64,000 nt of DNA from Glandiceps talaboti (lineage: Eukaryota; Hemichordata; Enteropneusta; Spengelidae), in contig NC_135570.1 in the NCBI RefSeq assembly GCF_964340395.1, positions 9,515,322-9,579,321 on the forward strand, read 5' to 3'. The stretch's first letter is position 1, and each line of letters starts with the position of its first letter. Positions 57,640 to 64,000 of this stretch are shown one piece after another. The notes beneath the pieces were generated by a model. The model saw nothing but the letters and a program-made list of their open reading frames with translations. It was not told where the DNA came from and did no database searches. The position numbers were made by a program, and so were the translations under genes.

Positions 57640-58095
57640 ACCATTTGAACAAACTGTTGGTCATAGTTGCTGTATATTAAATGTTTATGTTCCACATATT
57701 ATTGTATACATGGTTATGCAGAAGTTAATTTTGTGAAGTGTGAACAAACTACATGTATTGCATGGAGTTCTTTAGAAATTCTAGCAAAAGTTATATTTGG
57801 TTTAATGTTCAGATGTGAACAAACTCGTAAATTGCATATTGTTCCATGAATAGTTGTATGCAGATGTAGAATTGTATATAGGTTGATTTTGCAGTGTGAA
57901 CAAACTATTACACACAATTCTGTACACTGTGAACAAACTGTGGATCACAGTTCTGTACATAGACATGTACCAGGTCAAGGCATAATTGTATGCAGGTGTA
58001 TACACTGGTTAATTTTGTCATGTGAACAAACTATTGCAAATCATTCTATCCTAATAGTGCATGCAGGTATAGAAATCTATGCTGGGGTTACGTTG
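57640..58095 (+). repeat. Degenerate repeat built around GTGTGAACAAACT
   Basis: At least six GTGAACAAACT occurrences (57738, 57816, 57895, 57930, 58021 and a variant at 57646), with ATTGTATGCAGGTGTA-like blocks between them. Frames across it (CEQT repeats) are by-products. Confidence 0.6.
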
Positions 58096-58948
58096 GACAT
58101 TGACTTCCACAAAGGTATCTTCAGGCTGTTGCAATGCAATCAGTGAATTGTTGCCCAGACTGACTGCATTCAATTTATAAACACAGAAATTATTCATGAC
58201 TGCACAAAGATTTGACCCGGACACTAGCAGAATGGATTGGGTCAACTTGTCCTTTAAGATGGTTTATCTCTTTGTTTGGCTCAGCATGTAAGTCTGTTGA
58301 TATGGTGATGTAAATCAGTGTGTTATGTCTGTCTGGTCCTGTAGTTCATTTGGTTCACCAAAGGACAAAGACAAGAGAGTAGTAAATTTCTGTACATTTT
58401 GTATTTTGTAAAGGTTTGTATGCACACCACGTGCATACAAGGTTTGTCATTTTGATAGGAACCACAGAAAGAGCTCCATTTTCCTATAAATCTAGTTGAG
58501 CGCAATCATTGTTTCTGTCAAGGTTTCAGAATCCTGATAAAGTTTGTAAAATTTGCATAGATTTGCATACTTTATTTGTGTCTGAATTCCTGCGTTGGAC
58601 TGGAAGTCTGGTTAAACACCTGCAGAGTTTAGGTAGATTTTATTGTATACTTGCCAGGTAGGGATTTAAGATGATGTGAACTGCATGTACTTCTAAATCT
58701 AACAACAAACTGAGATGCATGATCGTTTGTATGAAAACTGTCAAGAGAATTGTTACATCATCAGATTTGTTTGTACTTATAGCTAAGAAAGTATGTCTTG
58801 GAGATGATTAAACTTTCTTGTCAAAAGAATCTTGAAATAAACTATGGTCCCAGGCAGTGTGCACTCTAATAAGAGTTGAAAATTGTTTTTGTGGGTCAAA
58901 ATAATGAAAAGTGGGCTTTCTTATGAGTCAATACATGGGTAAAGTGTT

Positions 58949-59210
58949 TGGCAGAACTCAATGACGCATGAGTGCAAGTGTGGTATACTCGGAGTACGAT
59001 ATGTTTATCAAAAAAAAACCACCCCAATTTTCCGTAAAAATGATACTACATGTATGCGATCATGCACGTTTGTGTAGAACGAGCTATCGCGTCCTCATTT
59101 TCATATCATATGCATGCAGGCATGCAATAATGCTTTCAGTATTGCACTGCACTAAAAATACCACTAGTATGCGTGCACACCAGTGCAAGTAATCTCTGGT
59201 ACATATGTAA
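58949..59210 (+). repeat. Dispersed hairpin family E copy
   Basis: CAGAACTCAATGACGCATGA, TTTTCATATCATATGCATGC, TTTCAGTATTGCACTGCAC, GCAAGTAATCTCTGGTACAT. Co-linear with 27152-27436. Confidence 0.65.
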
Positions 59211-59944
59211 CAATAGGGAGAATACAACATTTTGGTGGTTGACAAGAAATTACTAGCTGTGTGTTAGTGGTCCATCATATTAGCTCAGATGGGCAAGCTG
59301 ATCCCAAGTGTCTTGAAACAACTATGTGGTTACAGTAGCCATGAAAGCAAGCCACATACATTGTACTCAGTTTTAATTGGTTGTTGTCCAGCTGGACTGA
59401 AGACATCGTGTTAGATCTGTGAGATCGGAAATTACCACTCCTAAGAGGTTGTAACCTAGTAAGATTGAAGTCTGAAGACAGATAGCCCTGATACAAGTCA
59501 CGTTTTTGTCTCTCATAAATGATTGATGTCAACATTTGTACATTTGTTTCATACTGTGTCAGTGACATCAGTTGGAGTATCAGGCAGTGTTATGTCAGTC
59601 AGATATATCTCCAAACTAGGTCAAAGAATAATACTATTAGACACAATTATCAGCCACATGCTGAGAAACACACCAATCGAAAATAAAAACTAAAACTTAT
59701 AAATCATTGTATGAATAATATATGTTAATATTTAAACATTTTAGACTTGCCAAATACAAAGAGTATCAAGACTAAGAAATTACGGTATGGTAAATATGAT
59801 GTCATCACCAGAACTTTTCCCACAATCCCTTGCAGGAAATCTCCAAAATGGCCGAACACATGTCAAGTGCACTAAGGCTTCTTTACAAGATTTAAAAGTT
59901 GAAGAAGTTACTGACATGCTATTTTATCACCCAAATTCATATAG

Positions 59945-60078
59945 AAATTGATAGCAGTAATCAATACAAGTGTACTAAAGGTAGAAATGAGTCTGACTGG
60001 ACTTTTCCTTTAAAGTTGATAGCAGTAATCAATACAAGTGTACTAAAGACAGAAATAAGTCTAACTGGACTTTTCCTT
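59945..60078 (+). repeat. ~67-bp tandem duplication
   Basis: TTGATAGCAGTAATCAATAC and ACAAGTGTACTAAAG are repeated with ACTGGACTTTTCCTT at each unit end. It abuts a family G MITE. Confidence 0.85.
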
Positions 60079-60248
60079 GAAAGACCCAGTTCGGATTAGA
60101 ATTAATATTTAGATGTGAAAAAAAGTTATTTTTCAGAGCTAAAATAAAAATTAATCGAGAACAAAAGAATAATCCTGTGTAATCTTTATGGTTCTCACTC
60201 ATGAGATAACACTGACTAAAACCTAGGATTGAATCCTGGGCCTTTAAA
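60077..60248 (+). mobile_element. MITE family G, near-complete copy
   Basis: Left end TTGAAAGACCCA is diverged; right end TGGGCCTTTAAA is perfect. Interior ATTTAGATGTGAAAAAAAGT, GAACAAAAGAATAATCC and GAGATAACACTGAC. Confidence 0.75.
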
Positions 60249-60976
60249 AGCTCAGTCGCTCTCTCTTTTCATATTTATAAAAATATTTATGTTTTACTTT
60301 GTCATTTTTGGTGTGGTTCTACCAGTTTAAACTGGTATTATTGCCTAATTATCAGGTAATTTCCATAGCTTTGATTTCTCCCACTATTAGAGATTGTCTA
60401 AATAATGTCTATAACTTCATAATGAATATTAGATCTTTCAGTAGAAATTGTTCTAGATCATATGTGGTAGTTTGGAAATGGGCCAAAACAAAATTTTACA
60501 ATGATTTCACAATTTTCAGTGATGTTTTCATTCAAACTATTCTTTTTTTATACATTTAAAAAACTAATACATAATGTAGTGATACAAGTAGTCTGTAAGG
60601 TACACCATTACGGGAGTCTATGGTCTATGGTACAGGGTGAACGTAGCCTTTGTCAATAGAGGGCGTACTTTTGTTAAACTGGCATTGTTGTGCAATGGTT
60701 CATTCCTCATGATACACTTCATGTTCTGTGCGATGGCCAATATGGTATTCTAGATTTATGACTTATAAGAGAGCTCTACAGTTGGGACATTGATTATGAG
60801 AAAGAAAAGGAAGCGGTGTAGAAGTTACTAAAAGTTATGCAGTAGGTATGTGGAGTAGCTTGGTATCTTTGCTGGTTGATTTTGAGTAATGGATTGAACT
60901 TTATTTCACCAGAAAATGAGAACATAACATAAAACAATTTGCCATAATAATATAGTACCTACAATAAATGTTTACA

Positions 60977-61428
60977 ATAAATGATAGTATGTTTCTGGTG
61001 AGGACCATGGATATAGTCCACTAGGGACTAATTTAGTCCATGATCCTGACTAATAAATGATAGTATGTTTCTGGTAAGAACCATGGATATAGTCCACTAG
61101 GGACTAATCTAGTCCATGATCCTGACTAATAAATGATAGTATGTTTCTGGTGAGGACCATGGATATAGTCCACTAGGAACTAATCTAGTCCATGATCCTG
61201 ACTAATAAATGATAGTATGTTTCTGGTGATGACCATGGATATAGTCCACTAGGAACTAATCTAGTCCATGATCCTGACTAATAAATGATAGTATGTTTCT
61301 GGTGATGACCATGGATATAGTCCACTAGGGACTAATCTAGTCCATGATCCTGACTAATAAATGATAGTATGTATCTGGTGAGGACCATGGATATAGTCCA
61401 CTAGGGACTAATCTAGTCCATGATCCTG
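60977..61428. repeat. 76-bp satellite-like array, six near-identical copies
   Basis: Unit AATAAATGATAGTATGTTTC, TGGTGAGGACCATGGATATA, GTCCACTAGGGACTAATCTA, GTCCATGATCCTGACT. Very few differences between copies imply recent amplification. Each unit holds an imperfect palindrome centred on CACTAGGGAC with CATGGA/TCCATG ends. Confidence 0.9.
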
Positions 61429-62037
61429 TCAAATCAACCAGCAAGTTAAAGTGGCAATTTGGGGGTGGGGTGGGGTTTGTTAAGACGAGTTCGATTGCGA
61501 GATGGATCGGGATAAGAGAGGGGCATGAGGTTGTAGACAAAGACAATATATTAAAGAAGGGGAGGGGGTAAGGCAAGTGAATGGATTGGGACAACAGAGG
61601 GGTATGAGTTGTACTACATAAAGACAATTATTAAAGAGTTGTAATTGTTAGAGTTATGTGATCAGCCTTGGGATGGAGAAACTGAACTCAGACTGATAAA
61701 GTTCACCAGTGTAACTGTTTAGTTATAAAGTTCTGCATCTGATCCCGTTTAAACTATAAATTGCAGTGTGGCTCAGAGTAAATATACAGTGAATAACCCA
61801 GGCACAAGTAAAGTGTAAGATTACCCAAGACCTGACTGTATCCATTTAGTATTGTACAGCCAGCACTGTTATCATAGTGTACTTAAAATAGCATACTAGA
61901 TTGATGGAAGGCATTTTCATTATTTTTAATGAGCAGTGTTTGTGAACTTTTATCACCTGTAGAGAACACATTTCAGTTTGTAAGGAGAAGGAGTGTAATT
62001 GAAATAGTCTTGGATGTTGTATGTTGATTCACCCTCT

Positions 62038-62195
62038 GAATTACAGGGTTCACCCTAGATGTTTATAAAGTATGGATTCCACTCAGACTATGATTTACAA
62101 GGGTCTCCATAGATCTTATGGAATCATATGTTCCATCTCATAATTTACAGGGTTCTGTCTAGGCCTTTATAGAGTGGACTCCAGCTGATCTGTAT
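62038..62195 (+). repeat. ~52-bp degenerate tandem repeat, three copies
   Basis: AATTACAGGGTTCACCCTAG, ATTTACAAGGGTCTCCATAG and AATTTACAGGGTTCTGTCTA start the units. Confidence 0.55.
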
Positions 62196-62199
62196 AACA

Positions 62200-64000
62200 A
62201 TGCATTCTTTTGTTATGCTAATTTCCATGTTTCCTTCAATGTTTTCTGAGGAGAACACAGAACTGTATTATTTTGCACTTACTGATAAATGCCTGCAATG
62301 CTTCTAATGCTATTATATTTAAAAGTGTCTCCCTTCAACTATTGGTATTCATTTCCCATGAAAATATATGTGACTAAACTGTAGAATGGAATTCATGAGC
62401 ATTTTGCAATCTAAGTATGAAGTAGAAAGATTGGTAGGGTTTATTTACATGTGCAGAAAAATATTACCAGAAATGAAAATGGGTGTACTTATCTAGAAAG
62501 TTCAGTCGAGCAGAGTACACAGAATAAAATTTAACGAAATGAAAAAAGTGCATACATGTACTTATGTTAAAAGTTCAGTGGAACATATTGTATATGTCAC
62601 ATTGTCAGAGAAGATGCTGATATAGATGCACAGCTGGGTTATCAGGCAACTATTTACCCTATGGTTGTCAATGAAAGGCTCTCAGTATTTTATGATAAAT
62701 AGCTGTATAAATTAGATAGACAGCATTTCTAAACATTCAGTGACTTTTCTATCAACTAGCACCATTGTGAATTAGGTTGGATCTGTCATTACTTGCTTTT
62801 ATATTATAAGTTAGACTCTACCAGGGATGACATTTAGTTTGTTTCATCTTATGTAAACTTTTCTTGGTGATTGTTCATTTGTATGGTTGAACTGCAAATT
62901 TGACAGAAAATATATGAGGTTGACAACTTAGGAATGGTAATTGGGACATAGTTATGTGTAGTGGACACAAATCTTTATACTTTATGCATTGTCAATGTTT
63001 GTTGACAGTAATTGGGGGTATAGCAAGTTAACTTTGGTAAAAAAGTAAATATATATGTCAATAAATAAATACACACTGGACAACATTGTAAAGTAAACTG
63101 TTGTATAAATGATTTATATATCATACTAGGGCTATATCATATTTGCCTAAATACTTACTATAGTATTATTAGAAATACATGACTTTTATTTCTAGTATAA
63201 GTTATTAACATATTGTGCTTGACATGCACAATGCAATTATTCGTTCAGTCTGCATATTGTAGATTGAGGATTCTTCAGAGAAAAATGTTTGCAAAACTGA
63301 AACATTGGAGGTTACTCCTTCAATGGTTGATTTTCTTTATGTGAATATTTTGGTCAAATGATCATTTTAAATATGCATTTTAGAACAAGTACATTTATAA
63401 AGACAACATGCATGGTTTCAGGCCAAAATAGTGCCTAAATCTGATAAAAATTTTCAAAAAGCATAAATTTTGTGTAAACAGTTTTTGCATTGTAATATTA
63501 GCAATTTGAACCAAGGTGATAAAAGATTAAGTTATTTAGGTCAAAATGTGTAACTACAAGTCATCATTATTTATTATCTGTACCGCGTACAAATGTACTT
63601 TCTCTTTTTTACATGTTGAATATATGGTTGCATCAGCTTTCTGTCAAAATTTGACATCGACACTTAGATCAAGGATTGTGTAAAGGTTTCCCGCCTTAAA
63701 TAAAATTTAGATGTGTCACATTTTATAGAAAATAGAAACTTTTTTTTTTCAAATAAACTTGACAGGAAAGATATGAGTACAAGCATGGCTCATATGCTTT
63801 CTCTGAAAAGTGGAAATTGAATAGTTGAAGTGATACTTGATCTGAGACACACCAACTGTTAAGGTCATAGGGGCAGTCAGTGTTTGGTGGTCCTAAGGTG
63901 CCTGTGAGTAGAGTCAGTGCTCAGTTGATCCCAGTCCAAATAAACAATTCAAAACAAACCCAGTCAGGAAAGTCTCCTGTGAAAGTTACTGAATCAGCAA
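62200..64000. other. AT-rich intron sequence; possible family G fragment near 63690
   Basis: CCGCCTTAAATAAAATTTAGATGTG at 63690-63714 (split here only for description) resembles the left part of family G. Otherwise nothing is recognised. Confidence 0.3.

Larger units (their letters stand above)
55189..64000 (+). other. Start of intron 2 of the host gene, inferred
   Basis: The donor GTAAGT at 55189 opens an intron that runs past the window end. It contains two MITE copies, a CAGGG-type inverted-repeat element, a dispersed hairpin family copy, a 76-bp tandem array and otherwise AT-rich sequence. I found no convincing phase-0 exon in it. Confidence 0.4.

Overview
The window looks like AT-rich nuclear DNA of a marine invertebrate. 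It has vertebrate-like splice signals, a CR1/L2-like LINE, a tRNA-derived SINE, many short inverted-repeat elements and abundant mini- and microsatellites. A hemichordate or other non-vertebrate deuterostome is my best guess, but lophotrochozoans have similar repeats and I cannot settle the clade from sequence alone. There is no sign of bacterial gene organisation: almost nothing is coding, and most short open frames lie in repeats or arise by chance.

Host gene. The first ~0.9 kb is CpG-richer than the rest. It contains a good first coding exon on the + strand (594-660): an ATG in strong context, a typical secretory signal peptide and a GTAAGA donor in phase 1. The only other segment I judge to be a host coding exon lies 54.4 kb downstream (55082-55188). 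It has a pyrimidine-rich acceptor, a matching phase-1 start, compositionally normal protein with a Cys-x-Cys motif, and a perfect GTAAGT donor in phase 0. Together they would encode the first 58 residues of a secreted or membrane protein whose remaining exons lie beyond the window. The product family is not recognised. On this reading nearly the whole window is intron 1 (661-55081) and the start of intron 2 (55189-64000).

Intron contents. From left to right: an inverted pair of ~415-bp inverted-repeat elements (2.5-3.8 kb); two hairpins (5.3-5.6 kb); a tandem array carrying four perfect CArG boxes followed by a 74-bp array carrying E2F-type sites (7.0-7.6 kb); telomere-like palindromes (8.5 kb); a dispersed family with ~74-bp subrepeats (9.9, 22.6 and 25 kb and elsewhere); a reverse-oriented SINE (15.3-15.7 kb); GA/GACA and TAG microsatellites, the latter grown on the end of a foldback element (23.8-24.4 kb); a 168-bp palindrome (25.6 kb); a 45-bp minisatellite (29 kb); a 5'-truncated LINE with an intact 667-codon reverse transcriptase frame on the - strand (31.7-33.9 kb); a 170-nt tract made only of A and C (36.2 kb); a 960-bp inverted-repeat element with internal 150-bp repeats (43.7-44.7 kb); a 105-bp repeat array derived from the end of a MITE (47.1 kb); 42-bp and 21-bp arrays (48.2 and 49.6 kb); degenerate long-period arrays (52.4-55.0 kb and 57.6-58.1 kb); and a 76-bp six-copy array (61 kb).

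No operon-like or multi-gene system is present. The features of most interest are the very long first intron joining two phase-matched exons, the clustered transcription-factor-like sites in the first part of that intron, and several cases where transposable-element ends appear to have seeded satellite or microsatellite arrays.
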